Below, one piece after another: positions 1 through 7,138 of a DNA stretch of 19,744 bases. Where the stretch lies: positions 1 to 19,744 of the forward strand of contig JABXIR010000252.1 of the NCBI GenBank assembly GCA_013372965.1, written 5' to 3'. The notes under the pieces are model-generated. The model had not been told where the DNA came from. It saw only the letters and a program-made list of their open reading frames with translations, and ran no database searches. The translations under genes were made by a program, and so were the position numbers. The first letter of the stretch is position 1. Each line of letters opens with the position of its first letter. The DNA comes from Gammaproteobacteria bacterium (GTDB taxonomy: Bacteria > Pseudomonadota > Gammaproteobacteria > Pseudomonadales > DSM-25080).

Positions 1-780
1 GTACATAGCCCGCTTACCTTCGCAACAGAAGAAGAAGTTTTGGCAACGATTGGTGCATCGACAGGATCGATCGGACCCGTTGGTTTGAGTATCACGATCA
101 TTGCCGACAGAACGGCTGCAAATTCCGTAGATTTTATCGCTGGCGCCAATGAAACTGGTTACCATCTGCGCAATGTTAACTGGCAAACCGACGCAAACTA
201 TTCCGACGTCGCCGATCTCCGCAATGTCGTTGCAGGCGATCCAAGCCCATGTGGTCAGGGCACCATCGAGATCAAGCGCGGCATCGAGGTAGGACACATA
301 TTCCAACTTGGCAACAAGTACAGTAAAGCACTGAACTGCACGGTTCTTAACGAAAACGGAAAAGACCAAGTTTTAGAAATGGGCTGTTACGGCATTGGCA
401 TCACACGTGTCGTCGCTTCTGCCATCGAACAAAATCACGATGACAACGGCATTATTTGGCCAATGGCGCTCGCACCATTCCAGATTGCCATCGTGCCAAT
501 CAATTACCACAAATCAGACGTAGTTAAAGCGAAGTGCGACGAGCTTCACGATGCTCTCAGCAACGCTGGCTTCGAAGTGCTATTAATGGATGCCGAAAAG
601 GCTCGCTTAGGCGGAATGCTAGCGGATGTCGAGCTCATCGGTGTACCTCACCGCATCGTCGTAGGCGATCGCGGCCTTGAGAAAGGCGAAATTGAATACC
701 GACACCGTGCTGCCTCTGAAAACGAAGCGCTCAATGTGGACAATGTGATCGATGCTCTTACGCAGAAGCTCAGTCGTTAA
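1..780 (+). CDS. proS: Prolyl-tRNA synthetase, C-terminal part (5' truncated by window edge)
   Basis: Class II aminoacyl-tRNA synthetase that charges tRNA-Pro with proline in the cytoplasm. The frame is open from base 1, so the gene begins outside the window and about 259 residues are present. Visible in order: the end of the YbaK-like editing insertion, with GSIGPVGL near residue 22; the rest of the catalytic core with GQGTIEIKRGIEVGHIFQLG near residue 82; class II motif 3, GCYGIGITR, near residue 125; and the alpha/beta anticodon-binding domain from about residue 158 to the end (APFQIAIVPIN, then EKARLGGMLADVELIGVPHR). The insertion remnant marks the bacterial, E. coli-like ProS architecture. 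The last 29 bases overlap the start of the next gene in another frame, which suggests co-transcription. An internal TTG at 40 is not the start, because homology continues upstream of it. Confidence 0.97.
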   Translation, partial: VHSPLTFATEEEVLATIGASTGSIGPVGLSITIIADRTAANSVDFIAGANETGYHLRNVNWQTDANYSDVADLRNVVAGDPSPCGQGTIEIKRGIEVGHIFQLGNKYSKALNCTVLNENGKDQVLEMGCYGIGITRVVASAIEQNHDDNGIIWPMALAPFQIAIVPINYHKSDVVKAKCDELHDALSNAGFEVLLMDAEKARLGGMLADVELIGVPHRIVVGDRGLEKGEIEYRHRAASENEALNVDNVIDALTQKLSR

Positions 781-1360
781 AGCCGTCATGATGAGTCTGG
801 CGCTTGCAATACCTCCTGCTTGCGCCGACGACTCTTTGCCGAAACTTAGCGATACCGAGCGAGAGACTCTAGCCAGCTCACTCGCTCAAGAACTACCTCA
901 CCTCGACCAACTCGACATTGACCTTTGGATGCTGAGTGCTGGCCCGATCATACAGCGATTCAATAGCAACGAGGACGAACAGAGGCAAATTATGGCGCAG
1001 GTTTTACGAATGTCGCACGCCTACGATATCCCGACCGACCTCGTGTTAGCCGTCATCGAAATTGAGTCACACTTTGATCGTTACGCCATTTCGCACGCCG
1101 GCGCTCTCGGATTGATGCAGATCATGCCATTTTGGATCGATGAAATCGGCCAACCCGAAGACAATTTAATGACCATTGACACCAATATTCGCTACGGATG
1201 CGCGATTCTCCGTTACTACCTCGACCGCAATCAAGGTTCTTGGCATCTCGCGCTCGCGGGTTATAACGGCTCAACTGGACGAACAGTTTACTCAAAAAAA
1301 GTCCTCGATGCCTGGGACCAACGGTGGAGATTCACACGAGTCACCGCCTCTGAGGATTAA
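752..1360 (+). CDS. Exported lytic transglycosylase, SLT domain
   Basis: Predicted periplasmic lytic murein transglycosylase that cleaves the MurNAc-GlcNAc bond of peptidoglycan. The 202-residue product starts with a signal peptide: basic n-region MLLRRSSVVK, hydrophobic AVMMSLALAI, cleavage probably after ACA at 24. The goose-type lysozyme-like SLT fold occupies about residues 88-190. It shows the family signature ES-x(5)-A-x-S with catalytic Glu105 (IEIES), then GALGLMQIMP (117-126) and the LALAGYNGSTG block (167-176). No lipobox or LysM repeats are present, so it is a small single-domain enzyme. The ATG at 752 overlaps proS by 29 bp; an in-frame ATG at 788 is an alternative but would shorten the basic n-region. 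Neither has a clear ribosome binding site, and translation may depend on coupling to proS. Family call firm, exact start less so. Confidence 0.9.
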   Translation: MLLRRSSVVKAVMMSLALAIPPACADDSLPKLSDTERETLASSLAQELPHLDQLDIDLWMLSAGPIIQRFNSNEDEQRQIMAQVLRMSHAYDIPTDLVLAVIEIESHFDRYAISHAGALGLMQIMPFWIDEIGQPEDNLMTIDTNIRYGCAILRYYLDRNQGSWHLALAGYNGSTGRTVYSKKVLDAWDQRWRFTRVTASED

Positions 1361-1428
1361 AAACGGTTCCATCTCGTTGACGTTATGGTAGTATCCGCGC
1401 CCACACATCCCTTATATCTTTGGTAGTT

Positions 1429-1851
1429 ATGATTGTTATTCGATTTATCTTGGGTCGTCTTGTTTTAGCGATTGATTTTTTAACTCGTAAAAAACCCATT
1501 CAAAAGTCTAGCGAAGCCCTGAAAAAGCAGCGCAGCCTCACTCAAAACCTAGCCATCTACCAATTTCACGCCTGCCCTTTTTGCGTCAAAGTTCGTCGTT
1601 TCATGCATGAGGAAAGTCTTGAGATCGAATTGAGAGACGCTAAAAATGACGTGGTCTATCGAAAGCAGCTTTTAGAAGATGGCGGAAAAATCCAGGCTCC
1701 ATGCCTGAGAATCAAAAATGGTCAAGGTGACCACACGTGGATTTATGAGTCCGACGTGATCATTCAATACCTCGCTGATAACGTCGTTGTAAATGACGAT
1801 GTTACGACCTCGGCCGAAACATCGCCTGCTGCGGGATCAACGCAAAAATAG
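1429..1851 (+). CDS. Glutaredoxin-like thiol oxidoreductase with hydrophobic N-terminus
   Basis: A 140-residue thioredoxin-fold protein. The active-site motif C49-P-F-C52 sits after a beta strand (LAIYQFHACPFC). Residues 85-90 contain a QAPCL segment at the position of the family's cis-proline loop, and WIYESDVIIQYL matches the glutathione-binding end of glutaredoxin/GST N-terminal domains. The likely role is glutathione-dependent disulfide or mixed-disulfide reduction. Before the domain lies a hydrophobic stretch, MIVIRFILGRLVLAIDFL, followed by basic residues RKK; this looks like a membrane anchor with the domain on the cytoplasmic side, or an amphipathic helix. ATG 1429 is chosen; an in-frame TTG at 1420 adds three residues. 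No good Shine-Dalgarno is visible. The 3' end overlaps the convergent usp gene by 15 bp. Confidence 0.85.
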   Translation: MIVIRFILGRLVLAIDFLTRKKPIQKSSEALKKQRSLTQNLAIYQFHACPFCVKVRRFMHEESLEIELRDAKNDVVYRKQLLEDGGKIQAPCLRIKNGQGDHTWIYESDVIIQYLADNVVVNDDVTTSAETSPAAGSTQK

Positions 1852-2697
1852 CAACGGTTTAGCCGTATTTTTAAGTACTTCCGTCGTTAAGCTTCCGACC
1901 AGAAAGTCGCGGAGCTTTCCGTGACTGTATGCACCCATCACCGTCATATCGACATCGTACTTTGATTGAAGGTCGGCAATTTGCTTACCGAGATCACCTT
2001 CAATGCAATGTGTCGTGCATTCAACCTCTGCGTCGCTGAGAACTTCCTCGCTTTTCTTCAATAACGCAGCTCCGCTGGCTTCCTTACCCGCGTACACCAC
2101 GTGACAATGAACCGACTTAAACAGAGGGCTCGATGCCACCATGTTCAAAGCCTTCGTCGCGGAGTCACCGCCGTCGTATGCCAAAAGAATGGTCTTGGGC
2201 TCAACAAATGCGGAATTCACCACCAACATTGGCCGATGCAAACTGCGAAGCACTGACTCGAGTTTATTACCTAAACCCGACTCTGCTCCATCGTGGGATT
2301 CACCGCGAATACCCATCACTAAAACTCGGGTATCTTCTTCAAGCTCTATTAGAGATTCCACCAGATCGCCGTGGCGCTGCATCACGGTGACGTTGGCTGC
2401 GCCGGATCGCTGAGCACGATCTTTCGATGCCTCCAACATTAGGCGTCCTTTCTCGAGCAATAACTTAGAACGCTGCCGCTCAAGATTGGTTAACTCGTTT
2501 AAAAGCTCGTCTTGAGCGCCCAGTCCAATACTGCCCGACAAGTCAGAAGATACCGGCGTCAATGTGGTTGAAATCGTGTGTAACAACTTCAGTTCGGCGC
2601 CGATTACGCGCGCTATCCAGCTCGCGTAATCACAGACAGATTCTGCACTTCTTGAACCGTCGATCGCGGCTAGCACACTCGGTTGCAACTCAGTCAT
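1837..2697 (-). CDS. Tandem universal stress protein (two UspA domains)
   Basis: A 286-residue cytoplasmic protein made of two UspA-type alpha/beta domains, roughly residues 5-160 and 168-286. Each starts with a strand ending in Asp (LAAIDGSRSAE at 9; ILLAYDGGDSA at 170). The ATP-loop region of domain 1 is VMGIRGESHDGAESGLGNK (128-145). That of domain 2 is MGAYSHGKLRDFLVGS near 253-268, close to the G-2X-G-9X-G(S/T) nucleotide-binding pattern although the second Gly is Ser. E. coli UspE has a similar tandem form. The start codon follows the sulP stop codon with no gap. A strong AGGGGGA site (2704-2710, read on the minus strand) lies inside the end of sulP, so the two are translationally linked. 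That points to a job tied to the transporter, such as stress or energy regulation of anion uptake (inference). Confidence 0.9.
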   Translation of the reverse strand: MTELQPSVLAAIDGSRSAESVCDYASWIARVIGAELKLLHTISTTLTPVSSDLSGSIGLGAQDELLNELTNLERQRSKLLLEKGRLMLEASKDRAQRSGAANVTVMQRHGDLVESLIELEEDTRVLVMGIRGESHDGAESGLGNKLESVLRSLHRPMLVVNSAFVEPKTILLAYDGGDSATKALNMVASSPLFKSVHCHVVYAGKEASGAALLKKSEEVLSDAEVECTTHCIEGDLGKQIADLQSKYDVDMTVMGAYSHGKLRDFLVGSLTTEVLKNTAKPLLFLR

Positions 2698-4191
2698 TTA
2701 GTGTCCCCCTAGAACCTTGTCGATTTCTTCTGGCTTATCGTGAACACCGAACCGGTCCACAATGGTCGCACTCGCTTCGTTTAACCCTACCACATTCACA
2801 TCGGCACCTTCACGTCGGAATTTAATCACGACTTTATCCAATGCACCGACGGCCGAGATATCCCAGAAGTGCGCTTTTCTTAGATCGATTTCAACAAACT
2901 CAACGGCATCGCGGAAATCGAACGCCGCCGTGAATCGGTCAGCCGAATTAAAGAACACCTGACCATGAACTTCGTAGGTCACTTTTCGCCCTTCATCGTC
3001 GATTTGCTTATCTACGTACATAAAGTGCGAAATCTTATTTGCGAAGAACAATGCGGCAAACAAGACCCCTACCAGCACACCCAGCGCCAGGTTATGTGTA
3101 AACACCACAACTAAGACGGTACTGATCATCACGATATTGGTCGATAAGGGGTGAGACTTTAAATCGGTAATGGATGACCAAGAGAACGTGCCGATCGACA
3201 CCATTATCATGACCGCCACCAGTGCAGCCATCGGAATTTGGCGTACCCAGTCACTGAGAAACACGACCAGTAGTAACAACACGACACCCGCGACCATAGT
3301 AGAAAGTCGTCCTCGGCCGCCAGACTTCACGTTGATCACCGACTGACCAATCATCGCACAACCCGCCATACCACCAATCAAACCAGTTGCGACGTTCGCA
3401 ACACCTTGACCTTTGCACTCACGGTTCTTGTCGCTATCCGTATCGGTAAAGTCATCGATAATCGTTGCTGTCATCAAAGACTCAAGCAAACCAACGACAG
3501 CTAAGGCCAACGAGTAAGGGAAAATAATGCTCAAGGTTTCAAAATTCAGTGGCACATCGGGCCACAAGAATACCGGTAGAGTATCGGGTAATTCGCCCAT
3601 ATCGCCGACCGTTCGAATATCGAGACCCACAATCATCGCGAAAGCGGTGCACGCTAGGATGCATACCAAGGGTGATGGCAACACACGGCCAATCTTGGGT
3701 ACGTAAGGAAACAAATAGATAATCCCCAACCCAGCTGCGGTCATCGCGTACACATGCCACGTAACGTTTGTTAGTTCGGGTAACTGAGCCATAAAAATCA
3801 GAATCGCCAATGCGTTCACAAAGCCAGTGACCACCGAACGAGATACAAAGCTCATCAACTGCCCCAACTTAAGATAGCCAGCTAACAGCTGAAGAAGACC
3901 CGTTAGGATCGTTGCAGCAAGCAAATACTCGAGGCCATGCTCCTTGACTAAGGTCACCATTAACAAAGCCATCGCCCCGGTTGCGGCAGAGATCATTCCG
4001 GGTCGACCACCGACAATGGCGATAACCACCGCCATCGAGAATGATGCATAGAGGCCGACTTTGGGGTCTACACCCGCAATAATTGAGAAAGCGATTGCTT
4101 CAGGAATGAGAGCAAGCGCTACAACCAAACCTGCCAAGACGTCAGCACGGATATTTCCAAGCCAATCCGCACGTGTCGAAGTAAATAACAT
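2698..4191 (-). CDS. SulP/SLC26-family anion transporter with STAS domain
   Basis: An inner-membrane transporter of 497 residues. The membrane part covers about residues 10-390, with many hydrophobic helices. It includes the family's N-terminal signature (VLAGLVVALALIPEAIAFS, about 18-36), the GGRPGMISAATGA segment (61-73) and the highly conserved run NRECKGQGVANVATGLIGG then GCAMIGQSVINVKSGGRGR. A C-terminal cytoplasmic STAS domain covers about 400-490, with DISAVGALD as its conserved loop. The family moves sulfate, bicarbonate or other inorganic anions, sometimes with Na+ (BicA); the substrate cannot be read from sequence. It is the first gene of an operon with the downstream usp. A GGG-containing site lies about 10 nt upstream of ATG 4191, and an inverted repeat sits just before that. 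Confidence 0.93.
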   Translation of the reverse strand: MLFTSTRADWLGNIRADVLAGLVVALALIPEAIAFSIIAGVDPKVGLYASFSMAVVIAIVGGRPGMISAATGAMALLMVTLVKEHGLEYLLAATILTGLLQLLAGYLKLGQLMSFVSRSVVTGFVNALAILIFMAQLPELTNVTWHVYAMTAAGLGIIYLFPYVPKIGRVLPSPLVCILACTAFAMIVGLDIRTVGDMGELPDTLPVFLWPDVPLNFETLSIIFPYSLALAVVGLLESLMTATIIDDFTDTDSDKNRECKGQGVANVATGLIGGMAGCAMIGQSVINVKSGGRGRLSTMVAGVVLLLLVVFLSDWVRQIPMAALVAVMIMVSIGTFSWSSITDLKSHPLSTNIVMISTVLVVVFTHNLALGVLVGVLFAALFFANKISHFMYVDKQIDDEGRKVTYEVHGQVFFNSADRFTAAFDFRDAVEFVEIDLRKAHFWDISAVGALDKVVIKFRREGADVNVVGLNEASATIVDRFGVHDKPEEIDKVLGGH

Positions 4192-4212
4192 CGTAATAAG
4201 ACCCTTTTTAAG

Positions 4213-4234
4213 TAAATCGAAGGATTTCGATTTA
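4213..4234. repeat. Perfect 9-bp inverted repeat upstream of sulP
   Basis: TAAATCGAA and TTCGATTTA are perfect reverse complements separated by GGAT. The element lies 22-43 nt upstream of the sulP start, immediately before its probable Shine-Dalgarno. It could be a regulator operator or a hairpin in the sulP 5' leader. The sequence shows the symmetry; the role is inferred. Confidence 0.6.
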
Positions 4235-4251
4235 AAAAGCCTAGCCTAATT

Positions 4252-4265
4252 CACCATAAATGGTG
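4252..4265. repeat. 14-bp inverted repeat CACCAT-AA-ATGGTG
   Basis: Two perfect 6-bp arms around AA, 61 nt upstream of the sulP start and 18 bp beyond the larger repeat. Possibly an operator near the sulP promoter; it is short enough to be chance. Confidence 0.35.
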
Positions 4266-4552
4266 TCTCTTGGCTCGGCTGAAGACAGCCGCGCACGCTA
4301 ACAGATGCACCTGCGAATCTCAAGGAAGCTGCGACATTGTAACAGCGATATTTTTACTCAGGCCGCTGAATCGCGAACCAATACCTTTCATCGGCCTGAA
4401 AATTTTTCGAAAAAACAACAGACGCCGAAAAGTAAGTGATCACTATCAATACGGTTTAGTGCTCTCAAAAGGGATAATAAAACCGTCAGTTCGGGTAGCA
4501 CTAACGACACCAAAATCAAGTAAAAAACTCGACAATATTTCAATTATTTTTG

Positions 4553-4581
4553 TTGACCGCCATGATCCACAGAGGCACTAT
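4553..4581 (+). promoter_or_regulatory. Candidate nrdAB promoter
   Basis: A -35-like TTGACC (4553-4558) is followed after 17 bp by CACTAT (4576-4581), a weak -10. The -10 lies inside the first NrdR-like box, as expected for a repressible nrd promoter. Transcription would begin near 4588 and give an nrdA leader of roughly 218 nt. The -10 match is poor (3 of 6), so this is a candidate only. Confidence 0.4.
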
Positions 4582-4590
4582 ATCTAGTAA
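4575..4590. promoter_or_regulatory. NrdR box 1
   Basis: The core CACTATATCTAGT matches the known NrdR box consensus acaCwAtATaTwgtgt at 12 of 16 positions by my count. NrdR is the ATP/dATP-sensing repressor of ribonucleotide reductase operons in most bacteria. The box is upstream of nrdAB and begins exactly 31 bp before a second box. Confidence 0.75.
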
Positions 4591-4605
4591 TAAATAGAAA
4601 CATGA

Positions 4606-4621
4606 ACACCATATGTGGTAC
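4606..4621. promoter_or_regulatory. NrdR box 2
   Basis: ACACCATATGTGGTAC matches the NrdR consensus at 11 of 16 positions and is nearly symmetrical around CATATG. Its 31-bp offset from box 1 equals three helical turns, the arrangement known for paired NrdR boxes, so the two sites support each other. Confidence 0.72.
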
Positions 4622-4793
4622 ATAACAGATCAAAACGTGATCAACCGCACACCCTGTTTTTTGCTCTAAAGCGCGTGATCACTGGGCTCGAAAGAGTCAC
4701 GAGTACGGCGGCATAAAATCAATAAAACAAGGAAGGTTATTCGAGAGTTCGAGCTTCAATCTTTAGCTGGCTTCTCTCGATGAACGTTAAACT

Positions 4794-4808
4794 AGGAGCG
4801 TCAAGTTG
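4794..4808 (+). promoter_or_regulatory. nrdA ribosome binding site fixing a TTG start
   Basis: AGGAG at 4794-4798 lies 7 nt before TTG 4806-4808. No in-frame ATG nearby would give the conserved NrdA N-terminus, so TTG is the start. The TTG also overlaps the TGA of a nine-codon reading frame beginning at ATG 4780. Confidence 0.8.
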
Positions 4809-7100
4809 AATACTTCAGCGTTGTTAATCAAAAAAAGAAGCGGGCAGCAAGAGCCCATCGATCTCGACAAAATCCACCGCGTCCTCAACTGGGCTGCCGA
4901 GGGTCTAGAAGGGATTTCGGTCTCACAGGTAGAATTAAACGCCCAGTTGCAATTCTACAATGGCATTTCGACGACCGAAATCCATGAGACCCTTATTAAA
5001 TCTGCGGCCGACTTAATCAGTGCCGACAACCCTGATTACCAGTACTTCGCTGCGCGACTCAATATCTTCCACCTTCGCAAAAAAGCCTACGGGCAATTTG
5101 AGCCGCCACACATCAAGGCTCAAGTAGAACGTTTGGTGGCTATGAAGCGCTACGACAGCGGCCTCCTCGAAGAGTACTCCGACGCTGACTTTGAACAAAT
5201 GAACGAGTGGATCGATCACGCTCGAGACTTGAACTTCGCCTACGCGGCAGTAAAACAGCTCGAGGGCAAGTACCTCGTCCAGGACCGAGTGTCTGGCGAA
5301 TACTTCGAGAGTCCGCAGTTTTTATACATGCTTGTCGGAGCCGCACTGTTTGCTCGCTACCCTGCCGACCAGCGCATGGATTTCATTCGCCGTTTCTATG
5401 AAGCCGTCTCGTCTTTTAAGATTTCATTGCCAACGCCAATCATGGCGGGTGTTCGTACACCAACGCGCCAATTTAGTAGCTGTGTACTGATCGAAAGTGG
5501 CGACTCGCTCGATTCAATCAATGCAACGGCCACTGCAATCGTACGCTACGTTAGCCAGCGTGCTGGCATTGGCATTAATGCGGGGCGTATCCGCGCCATC
5601 GGTAGTAAAATCCGTGGCGGCGAAGCGTTCCACACAGGTTGTATTCCTTTCTACAAGTACTTCCAGTCAGCAGTTAAGTCTTGCTCGCAAGGTGGTGTAC
5701 GTGGTGGTGCAGCAACCTTGTTCTACCCGCTTTGGCACCTAGAAGTTGAAGACTTGCTAGTACTTAAAAACAACCGAGGCGTTGAAGAAAACCGTGTACG
5801 TCACCTCGATTACGGTGTTCAGCTAAACCGCCTGATGTACCAGCGTTTAATTAAAAACCAAGACATCACGCTGTTCAGCCCTGACGAAGTCCCAGATCTT
5901 TATGATGCCTTCTTCGCCGACCAAGACGAATTTGAGCGTCTATACGCAAAATATGAGCAGGCTCAGAATATTCGTAAGCGCACGGTAAAAGCCGTCGACC
6001 TATTCTCCGTACTGATGCAAGAGCGTGCTTCCACTGGCCGAATTTACATTCAGCACGTTGACCACTGTAATACCCACAGTCCGTTCAACCCTTACAAGGC
6101 ACCCGTTCGCCAATCGAACCTCTGTCTCGAAATCGCGTTGCCAACCAACCCGTTGAATGACATCAACGACGAAGAAGGCGAGATCGCGCTGTGTACCCTA
6201 GCGGCGTTCAACTTGGGTACGCTCGAAAGCCTCGACGAACTCGAAGAGCTGGCAGAGCTCATCGTTCGTGCACTCGACAGCCTGCTCGACTATCAGAACT
6301 ACCCAGTAAAAGCAGCTGAAATCGGTAGCATGCGTCGCCGTACGCTCGGTATCGGAGTGATTAACTTTGCTTACTATCTTGCGAAGAACCACGCGCGTTA
6401 CTCCGACGGATCTGGCCTAGGTCTAACCCACCGCACCTTTGAAGCAATGCAATACTATTTGCTAAAAGCATCTAACAAGCTCGCAAAGGAGTTCGGTGCG
6501 TGCCCGGCATTCGACGAAACGACTTATGCGGATGGCGTGCTTCCAATCGACACTCATAAACCCGAGGTTGATCGTTACTGTGGCGAGCCACTCTACCTCG
6601 ACTGGGAATCACTGCGTAGCGAAATCAAAGAACACGGTCTTCGTAACTCGACGCTCAGCGCGCTAATGCCAAGTGAAACGTCATCGCAAATTTCGAACGC
6701 GACCAACGGCATTGAGCCTCCTCGCGGCCTAGTATCGGTTAAGTCTTCAAAAGATGGCGTCCTTAAGCAGGTTCTACCTGAACTCAAAGAGCTACGCGAT
6801 CAGTATGAGTTGCTTTGGGATATTCCTGACAACAACGGTTATCTACAGCTCGTTGGTGTTATGCAGAAATTTGTCGACCAGGCTATCTCCGCAAATACCA
6901 ACTATGACCCGCGTAAGTTCAAAGATAACAAAGTGCCTATGCAAAGTTTGCTTGGAGACTTAATCACGGCTTACCGCAACGGTCTTAAGACGCTTTACTA
7001 TCACAACACTCGCGACGGCGCGGAAGAGAAGTACAAAGATTCTGCCGAGGTGGTTATCGCTGAAGAAGAAGGTTGTGAAGGCGGTGCGTGCAAAATCTAA
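4806..7100 (+). CDS. nrdA: Ribonucleoside-diphosphate reductase class Ia, alpha subunit
   Basis: Large catalytic subunit that reduces ribonucleoside diphosphates to deoxy forms for DNA synthesis, working with NrdB. At 764 residues it is about E. coli length (761) and aligns throughout. Residues 1-95 form the ATP-cone that senses ATP/dATP, with the conserved histidines in EIHETLIKSAADL and FHLRKKAYGQFEP. The active site follows: first redox Cys in RQFSSCVLIE, the radical Cys and Glu in SNLCLEIALP, and second redox Cys in IALCTLAAFNLG. The glycine-rich GGVRGGAATLFYP and the MPSETSSQISNATNGIEPPRG stretch are intact. The C-terminal tail GCEGGACKI supplies the shuttling Cys pair (757 and 762). It starts with TTG. 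nrdB follows after 35 bp, and two NrdR-like boxes lie upstream. Confidence 0.98.
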   Translation: MNTSALLIKKRSGQQEPIDLDKIHRVLNWAAEGLEGISVSQVELNAQLQFYNGISTTEIHETLIKSAADLISADNPDYQYFAARLNIFHLRKKAYGQFEPPHIKAQVERLVAMKRYDSGLLEEYSDADFEQMNEWIDHARDLNFAYAAVKQLEGKYLVQDRVSGEYFESPQFLYMLVGAALFARYPADQRMDFIRRFYEAVSSFKISLPTPIMAGVRTPTRQFSSCVLIESGDSLDSINATATAIVRYVSQRAGIGINAGRIRAIGSKIRGGEAFHTGCIPFYKYFQSAVKSCSQGGVRGGAATLFYPLWHLEVEDLLVLKNNRGVEENRVRHLDYGVQLNRLMYQRLIKNQDITLFSPDEVPDLYDAFFADQDEFERLYAKYEQAQNIRKRTVKAVDLFSVLMQERASTGRIYIQHVDHCNTHSPFNPYKAPVRQSNLCLEIALPTNPLNDINDEEGEIALCTLAAFNLGTLESLDELEELAELIVRALDSLLDYQNYPVKAAEIGSMRRRTLGIGVINFAYYLAKNHARYSDGSGLGLTHRTFEAMQYYLLKASNKLAKEFGACPAFDETTYADGVLPIDTHKPEVDRYCGEPLYLDWESLRSEIKEHGLRNSTLSALMPSETSSQISNATNGIEPPRGLVSVKSSKDGVLKQVLPELKELRDQYELLWDIPDNNGYLQLVGVMQKFVDQAISANTNYDPRKFKDNKVPMQSLLGDLITAYRNGLKTLYYHNTRDGAEEKYKDSAEVVIAEEEGCEGGACKI

Positions 7101-7124
7101 GCACGTACTCAATAAAATTTATTT

Positions 7125-7138
7125 AGGAGGTTAACGTG
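7125..7138 (+). promoter_or_regulatory. nrdB ribosome binding site with GTG start
   Basis: A perfect AGGAGG (7125-7130) is followed after 5 nt by GTG 7136-7138. It is the strongest Shine-Dalgarno seen in the window and decides the GTG start. Confidence 0.85.

Larger units (their letters stand above)
4192..4805. other. 614-bp divergent regulatory region between sulP and nrdA
   Basis: No convincing gene is present. It holds, left to right: two inverted repeats close to the sulP start, a 10-bp palindrome AGTGATCACT (4435-4444), a candidate nrd promoter with two NrdR-like boxes (4553-4621), two further GTGATCA copies (4637-4643 and 4675-4682), a 7-bp inverted repeat TCGAGAG/CTCTCGA (4741-4747 and 4774-4780), and the nrdA ribosome binding site. 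The stretch is visibly more A/T-rich than its flanks. It must carry the promoters of both operons. Confidence 0.85.

Noticed and set aside
1377..1394. TTGACG followed by TAGTAT before the glutaredoxin gene as a promoter
   Set aside because: The spacing is about 6 bp, too short for sigma70; no other pair with good spacing and match was found.
4563..4571. DnaA-box-like TGATCCACA in the nrd promoter
   Set aside because: One mismatch to TTATNCACA at a conserved position and only a single copy. E. coli nrdA does have DnaA boxes, so it stays a weak possibility only.
4270..4587. A 105-codon open frame in the sulP-nrdA gap
   Set aside because: TTG start without a ribosome site, no recognisable domain, composition unlike neighbouring proteins, and it runs over the nrd promoter and an NrdR box.
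4438..4680. Cluster of five GATC sites upstream of nrdA, suggestive of SeqA/Dam control
   Set aside because: GATC is equally or more frequent in the coding DNA of this window (for example about eight in the first 780 bases), so there is no enrichment.
5140..5401. Open frames on both strands within nrdA, and similar ones in other genes
   Set aside because: They lie fully inside well-conserved genes in other frames and show no domain or ribosome site; they are shadows.
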